A stretch of DNA of 64,000 nt from Kaistella pullorum (GTDB lineage Bacteria > Bacteroidota > Bacteroidia > Flavobacteriales > Weeksellaceae), in assembly GCF_014837035.1 (NCBI RefSeq), contig NZ_JACSPS010000002.1:787000-850999 (forward strand), written 5' to 3'. The notes beneath the pieces were generated by a model, which did not search any database, had not been told where the DNA came from, and saw only the letters and a list, made by a program, of their open reading frames with translations. The first letter of the stretch is position 1; every line of letters starts with the position of its first letter. Both the position numbers and the translations under genes were made by a program. Of this stretch, positions 26,163 to 35,356 are shown piece by piece.

Positions 26163-26869
26163 AATTCTGTTAGTTCTTTAAGATTAATCGTCCCTTCATA
26201 AATCGCTTTTCCAATAATTGCGCCTTCGCAGCCGAGTTTTTTCAGCTTTTGCAAATCTTCAATCGTGGTGATTCCGCCGCTGGCAATCAAACTGATTGTT
26301 GTTTCGTCCAGGATTTCTTCATAAAGCCCAAAAGCCGGCCCCTGAAGCATTCCGTCTTTATCGATATCGGTTACAATGCTGTATGTTCCGCCATTTTTAT
26401 TGAATTCTTTAATAAATTCAACCACGTCCAGACTGCTGCTTTCGAGCCAACCGTTGGTCGCAATCATCCTGTTCTTACAGTCGGCGCCCAGAATGATTTT
26501 TTCAGCACCATATTTCACGAGCCATTCCAACATCAATTCTGGATTTTGCGCCGCAACACTTCCGACGGTTATCTGTTTCGCGCCGCATTCAAAAGCGGTT
26601 TTGATATCAGTTTCTGATTTAATTCCGCCTCCGAAATCGATTTGGAGTCCGGTTTTTGAGGAAAGCATTTCCAGCGTCTTATAATTGACAATCTGCTTCG
26701 ATTTTGCACCATCAAGGTCTACGACATGCAGAAATTTAATATCGTTATCTTCAAACATTTTCGCCATATCCACCGGATTTTCACTATAAATTTTCTGGGT
26801 CGAATAATCGCCTTTCGTCAGTCTTACACATTTACCACCGATGATGTCGATGGCCGGAATAATTCTCAT
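26156..26869 (-). CDS. hisA: ProFAR isomerase HisA
   Basis: A 237-residue TIM barrel that performs the Amadori rearrangement of ProFAR to PRFAR. The catalytic Asp8 is in [19 protein letters not shown], the second Asp in the [15 protein letters not shown] region, with phosphate loops [10 protein letters not shown] and [10 protein letters not shown]. Four-base overlap with hisH upstream. Confidence 0.98.
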   Translation of the reverse strand: MRIIPAIDIIGGKCVRLTKGDYSTQKIYSENPVDMAKMFEDNDIKFLHVVDLDGAKSKQIVNYKTLEMLSSKTGLQIDFGGGIKSETDIKTAFECGAKQITVGSVAAQNPELMLEWLVKYGAEKIILGADCKNRMIATNGWLESSSLDVVEFIKEFNKNGGTYSIVTDIDKDGMLQGPAFGLYEEILDETTISLIASGGITTIEDLQKLKKLGCEGAIIGKAIYEGTINLKELTELC

Positions 26870-27444
26870 AAGCTTAAAAAGTTTTTTAAAATCTGCATTC
26901 CAGTGTCAGCTGATTTTTCGGGGTGAAATTGGGTTGCGTAGAAATTATCTTTCTGCAAGGCCGCGCTGAAAGGCAGGATATAATCTGTGACCGCCACGGT
27001 TTCCTCGCTGGGTTCGGCGTAATAACTGTGAACAAAATAGCAATTTTCGTCAGTCTCAACATTTTCAAAGAGCTTTCCTTTAACGGAAGTGAAATTGTTC
27101 CAGCCAGTGTGAGGAACAAGATCTTCAGGCGGGAACTTCTTGACTTTAGTTTTAAAAATCCTCAAAGTTTCAGTATCACCTTCTTCTGAAGATTCGCAGA
27201 GCAGCTGCATCCCCAGACAAATTCCCAGAACCGGTTGCGTAAGGTTTTTAATTACTTCATCCAAACCCTTTTCCTTCAAATATTCCATTGCTGAGGCTGC
27301 TTCGCCAACGCCCGGAAGGATGACCTTTTCAGCATTTTTTAAAACATCAGGATCATCGGTGATAACCGATTCATAACCGAGCCTTTTTACCGCATTTTCC
27401 ACGGATAGCGAGTTGCCGGCGTTGTATTTCAATATTGCGATCAT
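26866..27444 (-). CDS. hisH: Imidazole glycerol phosphate synthase, glutaminase subunit HisH
   Basis: Class I glutamine amidotransferase that feeds ammonia to HisF. The nucleophile Cys is in [10 protein letters not shown] and the His/Glu pair in [18 protein letters not shown] is the oxyanion strand. 192 residues. Four-base overlaps on both sides imply translational coupling with hisB and hisA. Confidence 0.98.
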   Translation of the reverse strand: MIAILKYNAGNSLSVENAVKRLGYESVITDDPDVLKNAEKVILPGVGEAASAMEYLKEKGLDEVIKNLTQPVLGICLGMQLLCESSEEGDTETLRIFKTKVKKFPPEDLVPHTGWNNFTSVKGKLFENVETDENCYFVHSYYAEPSEETVAVTDYILPFSAALQKDNFYATQFHPEKSADTGMQILKNFLSL

Positions 27445-28532
27445 AAAATTCCTTTTGTACTGGGGATGTTATAGTTTTGGGTTTTACTTACCGCCATCTT
27501 TATTGCTTTTGCGAACGCTTTAAAAATAGATTCGATTTTGTGGTGTTCATTTTCGCCTTCAGCTTTGATATTCAGGTTGCATCTCGCCTGATCGCTGAAG
27601 GATTTAAAGAAATGGAAAAAAAGTTCGGTCGGCACATCACCGATTTTCTCCCTCTTAAACTCCGCTTCCCAAACAATCCACGGCCGACCGCCGAAATCTA
27701 CCGCTACCTGAGCCAGACAATCATCCATTGGCAATAAAAAACCGTAACGTGAAATGCCTTTTTTTTTGCCAAGAGCCTGCAGAAAAGCGTCACCCAAAGC
27801 AATCGCGGTATCTTCTACGGTGTGGTGTTCATCGATTTCGAGATCACCTTTCACCTTGACATTAAGGTCGAGGTTACCGTGTCGGGAAATTTGTTCCAAC
27901 ATATGATCAAAAAAAGGCAGACCTGTATCGATATCTGAAACGCCAGTTCCGTCCAGATTCACTTTAACTTTAATGGAAGTTTCGAGGGTTTCCCTTTTCA
28001 CTTTACCAATTCGGGGGACAGATTTTAAGAACTGATAGATTTTGCTCCAATCATTAGTGGAAAAGGTCGCCGCTTCATTTTCAGTATCGCTGATGAGTAT
28101 CGATTTTGAACCTAAATTTTTTGCCAATTGAATATCCGTTTCACGGTCACCGATTACAAAGGAATTTCCGAGGTCATAGTTTCCGTAAATGTATTTCTGA
28201 AGCATGCCCGTTCCCGGTTTTCTTGTGGGCTTATTTTCATGTTCAAAAGACGGATCAATAAAGATTTCCGCAAATTCCGCACCTTCATTTTTCAGCATAT
28301 TGATGATGAAATTCTGCACTGGCCAGAAAGTGTCTTCCGGAAAAGAATCGGTTCCCAAACCGTCCTGATTGGTCACCATTACCAGTTCGTAACTCAATTC
28401 GCGGGCAATTTTAGCAAGATTGCTGATGGAATTTGGTAAGAATTCGAGCTTTTCGAAACTGTCAATCTGGAAATCTTGGGGTTCGCGGATGATGGTCCCG
28501 TCGCGATCTATAAATAAAACTTTTTTAGTCAT
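27441..28532 (-). CDS. hisB: Bifunctional histidinol-phosphatase / imidazoleglycerol-phosphate dehydratase
   Basis: A 363-residue fusion. The N-terminal HAD phosphatase (about 1-165) begins [11 protein letters not shown] and includes [14 protein letters not shown] and [14 protein letters not shown]. The C-terminal IGP dehydratase (about 170-363) has the two metal-binding His clusters [15 protein letters not shown] and [15 protein letters not shown]. This fused form is usual in enterobacteria and many Bacteroidota. It overlaps hisC by eight bases and hisH by four. Confidence 0.97.
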   Translation of the reverse strand: MTKKVLFIDRDGTIIREPQDFQIDSFEKLEFLPNSISNLAKIARELSYELVMVTNQDGLGTDSFPEDTFWPVQNFIINMLKNEGAEFAEIFIDPSFEHENKPTRKPGTGMLQKYIYGNYDLGNSFVIGDRETDIQLAKNLGSKSILISDTENEAATFSTNDWSKIYQFLKSVPRIGKVKRETLETSIKVKVNLDGTGVSDIDTGLPFFDHMLEQISRHGNLDLNVKVKGDLEIDEHHTVEDTAIALGDAFLQALGKKKGISRYGFLLPMDDCLAQVAVDFGGRPWIVWEAEFKREKIGDVPTELFFHFFKSFSDQARCNLNIKAEGENEHHKIESIFKAFAKAIKMAVSKTQNYNIPSTKGIL

Positions 28533-29562
28533 TGCTGAATTCTTTTAAGGCATTTAATAACTGTTCATTTTCTTCGGATGTTCCCACTGAAATCCGCACG
28601 CAGTTTTTGATGACGGAGTTCCGGTTTCTGATGATGATCTTTCTTTCAACGAGTTTTTCATACAGTTGATCTGCATTTTCCACTTCTGCAAGAATGAAAT
28701 TGGCATCAGAAGGATAAATTTTTCTTATCATCTTTAAAGTGGAAAGTCTTTGAATCATCTGCTCCTTTTCTGCTAAAATATTTTTTACTTTATCATCATA
28801 AGCCGCTTTATCATTTAAAATTTCGAGCGCGGTCTGCTGATTGAGCAAACTGATGTTATAAGGAGGTTTCACGCGGTTGAAGTAAGACAGAATTTCCTCA
28901 TTCATGTAACCGATTCCGAGGCGTACTCCTGCCAAACCCCAGGCTTTGCTTAAAGTCTGGATGATGATTAGGTTCGAATAATCCGTAAGTTTTTCGATAA
29001 AGGAAGGTCGGTCACAAAAATCAATGTAAGCCTCGTCAAGAATCACAATTCCGCAGAATTGATTGAGAATAAACTCAATATCTTCAGTTCGCAATAAATT
29101 TCCTGTCGGATTGTTCGGCGAACAGATAAAAACGAGTTTCAGATTTGGGTCTGAAAAGTAAGGCTGCAAAAGGTCTTTTTCAATCTGAAAGTCATCATTC
29201 AAAGGAAGTTTAATGAGGTCCACATCATTGATGTTTGCAGAAACTTCGTACATCCCGTAGGTCGGAACAAAAGTCAAGGCTTTATCCTGACCAGGCTCGC
29301 AGAAAATCCTGAACGCCAGATCAATTATTTCGTCGCTGCCGTTTCCGATAAAAATCTGCTCGGGAGACGTATTTTTGAGTTCTGCCAATTTCTTTTTCAA
29401 AGCCGGTTGATACGGATCGGGGTAGCGGTTGTAGATTCCAAAAGGGTTTTCATTGGCATCCAGAAAGATTCCCTCTTTCCCCGAATATTCGTCTCTCGCG
29501 CTCGAATACGGCTTCAAAGCCTGAATATTTTTTCTTACGAGTTCATTAATTTTACTTTTCAT
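28525..29562 (-). CDS. hisC: Histidinol-phosphate aminotransferase
   Basis: A 345-residue PLP enzyme that transaminates imidazole acetol phosphate with glutamate. The N-terminal [37 protein letters not shown] and the PLP lysine in [15 protein letters not shown] are all in place, as is the C-terminal [17 protein letters not shown] with the substrate Arg. It overlaps hisD by 11 bases and hisB by eight. Confidence 0.97.
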   Translation of the reverse strand: MKSKINELVRKNIQALKPYSSARDEYSGKEGIFLDANENPFGIYNRYPDPYQPALKKKLAELKNTSPEQIFIGNGSDEIIDLAFRIFCEPGQDKALTFVPTYGMYEVSANINDVDLIKLPLNDDFQIEKDLLQPYFSDPNLKLVFICSPNNPTGNLLRTEDIEFILNQFCGIVILDEAYIDFCDRPSFIEKLTDYSNLIIIQTLSKAWGLAGVRLGIGYMNEEILSYFNRVKPPYNISLLNQQTALEILNDKAAYDDKVKNILAEKEQMIQRLSTLKMIRKIYPSDANFILAEVENADQLYEKLVERKIIIRNRNSVIKNCVRISVGTSEENEQLLNALKEFSND

Positions 29563-30844
29563 CCTGTATTTTTTTTAATCTGATGGAAACGGCATTTCTG
29601 TGCGCCAAAAGCTGTTCTGCCCCGGCCATCACTTCCACCGTTCTGCCGATATTTTGTAAACCTAATCTACTGATATTCTGGAAAGTAATCTTCTTCACAA
29701 AACTGTCCAAAGAAACTCCACTATAACTTCGGGCATAACCGTTGGTCGGCAAGGTGTGATTGCTTCCACTCGCGTAATCGCCGGCACTTTCACAGGAATA
29801 GTTTCCAATGAAAACCGAACCTGCGTTCTGAATCTTGTCGGCAAATTCTTGCGCATTTTCAATGGCCAGAATTAAGTGTTCGGGTGCATAACGGTTACTG
29901 AATTCCACACATTCTCCTATGGAATTGAAAATCACCGAAAAGCTGTTTTCAAGCGCTTTTGCTGCAATGTCAGCTCGGGGTAAAACACGCAGTTGTTCAT
30001 CAACAGCAAGTTTAACTTTCTCAACAAATTCCGAAGAATCTGAAAGCAAAACAACCTGACTGTCTGGGCCATGCTCTGCTTGGGAAAGCAAATCGGAGGC
30101 AACAAAATCCGCATCCGCAGTTGAATCTGCAATCACCAGGACTTCACTCGGACCCGCCGGAAGATCGATGGCAATACCGTTTTTCTGAACAAGTTCTTTG
30201 GCTTTGGTGACAAATTGATTTCCGGGTCCGAAGATTTTATCCACTTTCGGAACCGTTTCCGTCCCGTAAGCCAATGCTGCAATGGCCTGTGCGCCACCCA
30301 CTTTGAATATTTGGGTAATCCCCAGAAAATTTGCCGTGTACAAAACTGCGGGTTTGATATTGCCGTCCTTATCAGGAGGTGTACATAATACAATTTGTTT
30401 GCAGCCAGCAATCAGCGCCGGAATTCCCAGCATCAAAACTGTTGAAAACAAAGGCGCGGAACCACCAGGAATGTACAATCCAACATTTTCGATCGCAACA
30501 CTTTTTCTCCAGCACTGGATTCCCGGCATTGTTTCCACAATGGTTTCGGTGAGTTGCTGGGCTTCGTGAAAAGATCTGATGTTTTTTGCGGCAACCGAAA
30601 TCGCTACTTTTAACTCCTCTGAAACCTGCTTTTTTGAAGCTTCTATTTCAGCTTCGCTTACTTTCAGCTCTTCAACTACGGCTTTATCAAACTTTAAACT
30701 TAATTCTTTAAGTGCCGTATCGCCTTTCTGCTGCACCAGTTCAAGAATATTTTTGACTTTGTCTTCCAAATCTTCAGCGGGAAAAACCGGTCTTTTACAA
30801 ATTTTAGCCCAATCAGAAATTGTCGGGTTGGTTATATTTTTCAT
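29552..30844 (-). CDS. hisD: Histidinol dehydrogenase
   Basis: Zn-dependent enzyme of the last two oxidations, histidinol to histidine, using NAD. 430 residues. Characteristic pieces are GLYIPGGSAPLFSTVLM, DLPAGPSEVLVIADS, LLSQAEHGPDSQVVL (with the Zn/catalytic Gln-His), NRYAPEHL and DYASGSNHTLPTNG. It begins 16 bases after hisG. Confidence 0.98.
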   Translation of the reverse strand: MKNITNPTISDWAKICKRPVFPAEDLEDKVKNILELVQQKGDTALKELSLKFDKAVVEELKVSEAEIEASKKQVSEELKVAISVAAKNIRSFHEAQQLTETIVETMPGIQCWRKSVAIENVGLYIPGGSAPLFSTVLMLGIPALIAGCKQIVLCTPPDKDGNIKPAVLYTANFLGITQIFKVGGAQAIAALAYGTETVPKVDKIFGPGNQFVTKAKELVQKNGIAIDLPAGPSEVLVIADSTADADFVASDLLSQAEHGPDSQVVLLSDSSEFVEKVKLAVDEQLRVLPRADIAAKALENSFSVIFNSIGECVEFSNRYAPEHLILAIENAQEFADKIQNAGSVFIGNYSCESAGDYASGSNHTLPTNGYARSYSGVSLDSFVKKITFQNISRLGLQNIGRTVEVMAGAEQLLAHRNAVSIRLKKIQDEK

Positions 30845-30860
30845 TTGGTTTTTTTTGATT

Positions 30861-31718
30861 TTAAAGAATCATTTTTTCTATAGGAACCACCAGGATGCCT
30901 TCAGCACCAGCTTTTTTCAGCTCATCGATGACGTACCAGAATTTATCTTCGCTGATGACAGAGTGTAAGCTGCTCCAGCCATCTTTTGCGAGCGGAAGAA
31001 TGGTAGGGCTGTTCATCCCGGGAAGGATTTGGATGATTTTTTCAAGCTGGCTGTTAGGAGAATTCAGCAGGATGTACTTGTTCTCTTTCGCTTTTTGGAC
31101 AGAACGGATGCGGAAAAGCAGTTTGTTTAAAATCTGCTGAGCTTCCTCGCCCAGAGTTTGGTTTGCAACCATCACGGCCTGGCTTTTTACTACTGTTTCC
31201 ACTTCCTTCAATCCATTGGAAAGTAAGGTAGAGCCGCTGCTTACAATATCGCAGATTCCGTCAGCCAAACCAATACCCGGCGCAATTTCCACACTTCCGG
31301 AGATGACTTCAACAGTCGCTTCGATCCTATTTTCTTTAAAATACTTCTGAAGAATATTGGGGTAAGAAGTGGCGACTTTTTTTCCTTTGAAAAAATTTAT
31401 ACCCGGATAATCAATCTCTTTCGGAACTGCCAGACTTAAACGGCAAACCGAAAAATTCAGTTTTTCAACGATTGTAATCGCTTTTTCACTTTCGAGAAAC
31501 ACATTTTCACCGATGATGCCGATGTGTGCAACATTCTGCTCCACGTACTGCGGAATATCATCATCTCGCAGAAAAAGGATTTCAACAGGGAAATTGGTGC
31601 ATTCGGTAATCAGTTTTCCGCCGCCGTTGGGGAATTTCAGGCCACACTCTTCCAAAAGAGCGACTGATTTTTGGCTGAGTCGACCACTTTTTTGGATGGC
31701 AATTTTAAGTTTACTCAT
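30861..31718 (-). CDS. hisG: ATP phosphoribosyltransferase, long form
   Basis: First, committed step of histidine synthesis, condensing ATP with PRPP. The 285-residue length and the C-terminal domain (ILLNSPNSQLEKIIQIL to VIDELKKAGAEGILVVPIEKMIL) identify the long, homo-hexameric form with its own histidine-binding regulatory domain, so no HisZ partner is needed. The PRPP site is GICDIVSSGSTLLSNGL. Its start codon region ATGAGTAAA is perfectly complementary to TTTACTCAT in the leader mRNA about 20 bases upstream. Expression should be governed by the attenuator upstream. Confidence 0.97.
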   Translation of the reverse strand: MSKLKIAIQKSGRLSQKSVALLEECGLKFPNGGGKLITECTNFPVEILFLRDDDIPQYVEQNVAHIGIIGENVFLESEKAITIVEKLNFSVCRLSLAVPKEIDYPGINFFKGKKVATSYPNILQKYFKENRIEATVEVISGSVEIAPGIGLADGICDIVSSGSTLLSNGLKEVETVVKSQAVMVANQTLGEEAQQILNKLLFRIRSVQKAKENKYILLNSPNSQLEKIIQILPGMNSPTILPLAKDGWSSLHSVISEDKFWYVIDELKKAGAEGILVVPIEKMIL

Positions 31719-31749
31719 TTGTTTTATTTTGAAAAAGCATGAGTAAATC
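31710..31749 (-). promoter_or_regulatory. Hairpin that can mask the hisG start codon
   Basis: In the minus-strand RNA, UUUACUCAU pairs perfectly (9 bp, 20-base loop) with AUGAGUAAA, the first three codons of hisG. The same upstream segment, read as GAUUUACUC, is also perfectly complementary (9 bp) to the loop GAGUAAAUC of the attenuator terminator. The two pairings exclude each other. Seen directly in the sequence; a role in translation control is inference. Confidence 0.5.
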
Positions 31750-31764
31750 GAAATCCGGAAGTAG

Positions 31765-31805
31765 TAAAAAAGAAAAATCCCGCCTTGATTTACTCAGGCG
31801 GGATT
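31765..31805 (-). terminator. his operon attenuator terminator
   Basis: AATCCCGCCT and AGGCGGGATT form a perfect 10-bp stem with a 10-base loop, followed on the minus strand by TTTCTTTTTT. It lies between the leader peptide and hisG, so transcription is either stopped here or passes into the operon. Confidence 0.92.
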
Positions 31806-31884
31806 ATATATTTGTTGATTTTACAGCATATCATAATCAGCTCGCGAGAGTGCAAGTATGAAAATGATGATGATGTAGCTGATT
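31802..31884 (-). promoter_or_regulatory. Alternative leader RNA stems (protector and antiterminator)
   Basis: Segment 1 (AATCAGCT, leader codons 3-5) pairs with segment 2 (AGCTGATT, at the leader stop codon), an 8-bp protector stem. Segment 2 extended (GATTATGATAT) pairs with ATATATAATC (6 + 4 bp with one bulged G), which contains the first bases of the terminator stem, forming an antiterminator. A ribosome held at the His codons would cover segment 1 and favour the antiterminator; one at the stop codon would cover segment 2 and favour termination. The pairings are visible; the mechanism follows the classical enterobacterial model. Confidence 0.75.
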
Positions 31885-31890
31885 GAACAT
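31837..31890 (-). CDS. hisL: his operon leader peptide
   Basis: A 17-codon frame reading MFNQLHHHHFHTCTLAS, with four consecutive His codons and a fifth two codons later. The five His residues lie just downstream of pairing segment 1, where a stalled ribosome would release the antiterminator. It sits about 15 bases after the predicted transcription start and before the terminator. Such a peptide has no function of its own; translation speed over the His codons senses charged tRNA-His. Confidence 0.92.
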   Translation of the reverse strand: MFNQLHHHHFHTCTLAS

Positions 31891-31908
31891 TCTGTTTATT
31901 TTGTGGGA

Positions 31909-31940
31909 CAAATTTATAATTTATTTATCCGCCTGTGCAA
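31909..31940 (-). promoter_or_regulatory. his operon promoter
   Basis: On the minus strand TTG, 21 bases, TAAATTTG. This fits the Bacteroidota housekeeping consensus and places the transcription start about 13 bases before the leader ATG. Confidence 0.7.
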
Positions 31941-31984
31941 ATAAAATTGAAAGTTTTTTTCGTGAGTTGCTGTTAGCTGAGCTT

Positions 31985-32485
31985 TTAATGCGGCAATTTT
32001 TCGCGGAAATAGCCATAAACCCAGGTACCGGCAATCGCGCTGAGCAGCGTTACTACAATAACTGTTGCGCCTGTTCCGATCTGTGCAAACAGCGGTCCCG
32101 GGCAGGCTCCGGTGATGGCCCAACCAAAACCAAAGATGAGTCCACCGTAAATCTGGCCTTTGTTAAACTCTTTTTTATGGAAGATGATTACTTCGCCATA
32201 AATAGTTTTTATTTTGAATTTTTTAATAAAAAATATCGAGATCATCGCGACCAAAATAGCGCTTCCGATAATGCCGTACATGTGAAAAGACTGCAGCCGG
32301 AACATTTCCTGGATGCGAAACCAACTGATCACTTCCGCTTTGATGAAAACGAAGCCGAACAGGATGCCCACCACAAGATATTTCAGATTATGATACCATT
32401 GGTGCTGCAAACGGCTTTCATTCACACACATCGTATCCAGTGACCTGAGGTCCAGATCTTCCTGTGGATTTATATTTTGAGACAT
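31985..32485 (-). CDS. YeeE/YedE family membrane protein, second half-transporter
   Basis: A 166-residue protein with about four membrane segments and the motif GWAITGACPGPLFAQIG, whose Cys128 corresponds to the conserved thiosulfate-passing cysteine of YeeE/TsuA transporters. It is one half of a split transporter; the other half is encoded directly upstream. The N-terminal 35 residues are hydrophilic. Last gene of the sulfur module; the his promoter lies just beyond its stop codon. Confidence 0.87.
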   Translation of the reverse strand: MSQNINPQEDLDLRSLDTMCVNESRLQHQWYHNLKYLVVGILFGFVFIKAEVISWFRIQEMFRLQSFHMYGIIGSAILVAMISIFFIKKFKIKTIYGEVIIFHKKEFNKGQIYGGLIFGFGWAITGACPGPLFAQIGTGATVIVVTLLSAIAGTWVYGYFREKLPH

Positions 32486-32499
32486 TTATTATTTAAAAT

Positions 32500-33063
32500 T
32501 TAAAGTGAAAGAATGATTGGAAGTAACACGTTGGCCATTAAAAATCCGCCAATCATGAAGAAGATTGTGGCGACTAGGCTCGGAAGCTGCAGGTTCGCAA
32601 TTCCCATGATGGAGTGGCCGCTGGTGCAACCTCCTGCATATCGGGTACCGAAACCGACCAGAAATCCGCCGCCGACCATCATGATCATGCCACGCAGCGT
32701 GAACAGTGATTCCCAGTTCATCAGTTGGGTAGGAACCAAATTGCTGAAATCTGTAATTCCGTAGCCGGCAAGTTCTTTTACCAGATTTGGATGAACCTCG
32801 ATAGGGTTTGGATTTGAGAAAAACATCATCGTGATGATGCCGCCCAAGAAAATTCCGAAGACGAAAAATAAATTCCAGGCTTCTTTCTTCCAGTTGTATT
32901 TAAAGAACGGAATATTGGCCGGCAGACACGAGGCACAGATGTGCCGCAGCGAAGACGAAATTCCGAAAGATTTGTTCCCGAGGATTAAAAGCGCCGGGAC
33001 GGTAAGACCGATCAGTGGGCCCGCGACATACCATGGCCACGGCTGCTGAAGAAATTCTAACAT
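32500..33063 (-). CDS. YeeE/YedE family membrane protein, first half-transporter
   Basis: 187 residues, about five membrane segments. The motif [14 protein letters not shown] (Cys146) is the signature cysteine of the family; a further pair HICASC occurs at 41-46. The YeeE/TsuA family transports thiosulfate or other sulfur species by relay between cysteines. It is 14 bases upstream of its partner half and six bases downstream of a rhodanese gene, which could hand sulfane sulfur to or from it. Confidence 0.87.
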   Translation of the reverse strand: MLEFLQQPWPWYVAGPLIGLTVPALLILGNKSFGISSSLRHICASCLPANIPFFKYNWKKEAWNLFFVFGIFLGGIITMMFFSNPNPIEVHPNLVKELAGYGITDFSNLVPTQLMNWESLFTLRGMIMMVGGGFLVGFGTRYAGGCTSGHSIMGIANLQLPSLVATIFFMIGGFLMANVLLPIILSL

Positions 33064-33069
33064 ATTTTT

Positions 33070-33387
33070 TTAATTGTTTAACAGATTATTTACGTTTTGC
33101 CAGGTTTTACCGTCGGTCACGTTGCTTATGCCGTTCTGCTCCAGTATTTTTTTGGCCTGGCTGCTTCGGTTGCCGCTCCTGCAAAACACCACGGTGCTGC
33201 TCTTTCCCGCAAATTTACCCATTTGTTTAGTAATAGAATCGAGTGGAATGTTCACGGCACCTTTTACGCTTCCGGAACGGAATTCGCCGGGCGTGCGCAC
33301 ATCCACAAGAAAAGTTTCGCTGGTGATGGCAAAAGCAGGCTCGCTGCTGGCTGGCCCTGCGAAAATATTTTTAATGAAATTGAACAT
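33070..33387 (-). CDS. Single-domain rhodanese
   Basis: 105 residues forming one rhodanese domain. TFLVDVRTPGEFRSGSVKGA leads to the active-site loop VVFCRSGNRS with Cys69, which carries the persulfide. Rhodaneses move sulfane sulfur between thiosulfate, thiols and cyanide. No signal peptide. It lies between the OsmC gene (six bases) and the first YeeE half (six bases), so it belongs to the same transcript. Confidence 0.93.
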   Translation of the reverse strand: MFNFIKNIFAGPASSEPAFAITSETFLVDVRTPGEFRSGSVKGAVNIPLDSITKQMGKFAGKSSTVVFCRSGNRSSQAKKILEQNGISNVTDGKTWQNVNNLLNN

Positions 33388-33393
33388 AACGGT

Positions 33394-33828
33394 TTAGTTA
33401 AAGGGATTTTTAAGTGTCACAGCCGTTTTCATTGAATTGGTCACAAGGCAGGCCGCTTTAGATTTTTCCAAGACTTTGAGTGCTTTTTTGCAGTCTTTTT
33501 CGGGGTCTGCAAGTACAAGTTCAGGCGTGATTTCCGCTTCAGAGATCTGGAATTTGCCTTCCACCAATTCAAGTTTGCAAATTGTATTACATGAAAAACT
33601 TTGAAAATCGAGCTTGAAATTTTCAGCGATTGCCAAAAAAGTCGAGAGATAACAGCTGCTTATGGCGGCTGCGAACAAATGTTCGGGTGACCAGATTCCG
33701 GGTTCACCTTTTGGGAATTCCGGCGGCGTGGCACATTCTATTGTTTCATTCAGTACGGGAGAGGATAAAAGTCCCTTGCGACCGTTTTTCCAGTCTGCTT
33801 TTACTTCATAATAATGCGGTTGTGACAT
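33394..33828 (-). CDS. OsmC family peroxidase-like protein
   Basis: A 144-residue OsmC/Ohr-fold protein. The two reactive cysteines are Cys32 (TIECATPPEF) and Cys59 (SPEHLFAAAISSCYLSTF). Members reduce organic hydroperoxides; those in sulfur operons may act on persulfides, which is inference. An extension to an upstream start (MKSINQS) exists in frame but lies in AT-rich spacer, so MSQPHYYEVKADW is taken as the start. Confidence 0.88.
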   Translation of the reverse strand: MSQPHYYEVKADWKNGRKGLLSSPVLNETIECATPPEFPKGEPGIWSPEHLFAAAISSCYLSTFLAIAENFKLDFQSFSCNTICKLELVEGKFQISEAEITPELVLADPEKDCKKALKVLEKSKAACLVTNSMKTAVTLKNPFN

Positions 33829-33876
33829 AGTATTAATAATTTTATTTATGGTTAATGATTGATTGATTGATTTCAA

Positions 33877-34671
33877 TTAAATTAGAGTCTCCTTGATGAG
33901 GATATAGACGCCCATCACCAAGACAAACCAGCCGAACGCGGGCTTCAGTTTCTTGCCATCGATCTTCGTTGAAAGCCAGCTCCCGATGAGTACGCCGAGT
34001 ATTGCCAGACCCAGAATCTTTAAAATTAAATTCCACTCAATCACGAAATGTGAAACGGAAACACCAAAGCCGAACAGAGAATTTAGCGCGATGATGAAAA
34101 GTGAAGTTCCGATGGCATTTTTAATGTCGAGTTTCAGCAAACCAACTAATGCCGGAATAATAAGAAAACCGCCGCCAGCACCGATAAGACCGGTTACAAA
34201 GCCTACCAGCGCGCCCTGCAGCACAATTGCCGTGTTTTTTACGGGCTTATTATCAGTTTTAAAACAGTCTTCACCTTTGCATTTTTTGATCATGTTGTAA
34301 GACGCGAAAATCATCAGCACTGCAAAAAGCAGCATCAGCATGATGTCTTTGGTCAAGCTGAAATTTGCAAGTGTAAAAACCTCATCCGGAATGGCGGGAA
34401 CGAAAAAAGTTCGGGTCAGAAATACGGAGATGATCGAAGGAATGCCGAAAATGAGCGCAGTCTTCATATTTACCAAACCTTTTCTGAAATAGGTAAATGA
34501 GCCCGCCACACTGGTCATTCCGACGATAAAAAGTGAATAAACCGTCGCTACTGCCGCGTCTATCCCGAAAAGATAGACCAGCACAGGAACGGTGAGTATG
34601 CTGCCACCGCCGCCGATAAGTCCTAACGAAATGCCGATGAATATTGAAGCGATGTAACCTGTTGTGTCCAT
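33877..34671 (-). CDS. TauE/SafE family sulfite exporter (TSUP)
   Basis: A 264-residue inner-membrane permease with about eight membrane segments. It shows the two repeat signatures of the family, SLGLIGGGGSILTVPVLVYL and VTGLIGAGGGFLIIPALVGL. Members carry sulfite, sulfoacetate or other organosulfur anions. The cytoplasmic loop MIKKCKGEDCFKTDNK holds a Cys pair (CxxxxxC) not general to the family, which may be redox-active. Together with rhodanese, OsmC and YeeE it suggests handling of sulfite and sulfane sulfur. Confidence 0.9.
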   Translation of the reverse strand: MDTTGYIASIFIGISLGLIGGGGSILTVPVLVYLFGIDAAVATVYSLFIVGMTSVAGSFTYFRKGLVNMKTALIFGIPSIISVFLTRTFFVPAIPDEVFTLANFSLTKDIMLMLLFAVLMIFASYNMIKKCKGEDCFKTDNKPVKNTAIVLQGALVGFVTGLIGAGGGFLIIPALVGLLKLDIKNAIGTSLFIIALNSLFGFGVSVSHFVIEWNLILKILGLAILGVLIGSWLSTKIDGKKLKPAFGWFVLVMGVYILIKETLI

Positions 34672-34728
34672 AATTCTGTTTGATGCTGCAAAATTGCACC
34701 AAGCCAGAACGCTGCACAGTTACTTTGG

Positions 34729-35352
34729 TTACATAAGGATGATTTTGTTGCGCCCGAGCTGAAGATTACCGTTTTCCTCAAGCTGCTTAAGCAGCCTGGA
34801 GACCACTACCCTTGCGGTTCCGAGTTCATTGGCGAGCTGCTCATGGGTAATGCTGATTGTTTGACTTCCCGTAATCTCCACTTTTTTTTGTAACAGCGTA
34901 AGCAGTCTTTCGTCCACTTTCCGGAAAGCGATTGCGTTGACAATCCCGAGCAGTTCCTCAAAACGTTTATGGTAAAGCCTGAAGATATAATCAAGCCACT
35001 CAGGATGCTCTTTGATGAACAGATGCACTTTCTCCATTGGCAGGAACATGATTTCGGCATCGTCTTCCACTTCCGCTTTCACCTTACTTTTTTCATCGTG
35101 CATACCGCCCAGGAAAGACATGATGCAACTTTCGCCGGTTGTGATATAGTAGAGCAGGATTTCGCGGCCGTCTTCTTCGGTTCTCATCACTTTCAGTGTC
35201 CCTTTTGTCACAATCGGGATGGCGCGGATTGCAGAATTTTCGTCGAGGATAAGGTCGCCGGCGGTATAAGTTTTCACCACGCTGTGCTCGCGCAGTTTTG
35301 AGATGAGTTCGGGTGAAGTCTTAAATTCAATAATCTGTTCAAGTGAATCCAT
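34729..35352 (-). CDS. Crp/Fnr family transcriptional regulator
   Basis: 207 residues: an N-terminal cyclic-nucleotide-binding-like jelly roll (TAGDLILDENSAIRAIPIVTKGTLKV ... GESCIMSFLGGM), a dimer helix and a C-terminal winged helix (ITHEQLANELGTARVVVSRL). No Fnr-type N-terminal Cys cluster; the only visible Cys is in ESCIMSF, at the position found in several sulfide- or thiol-responsive relatives. As the first gene of the sulfur run it likely controls it. A TAAATTTG box lies four bases before the ATG. Confidence 0.93.
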   Translation of the reverse strand: MDSLEQIIEFKTSPELISKLREHSVVKTYTAGDLILDENSAIRAIPIVTKGTLKVMRTEEDGREILLYYITTGESCIMSFLGGMHDEKSKVKAEVEDDAEIMFLPMEKVHLFIKEHPEWLDYIFRLYHKRFEELLGIVNAIAFRKVDERLLTLLQKKVEITGSQTISITHEQLANELGTARVVVSRLLKQLEENGNLQLGRNKIILM

Positions 35353-35356
35353 GCAG

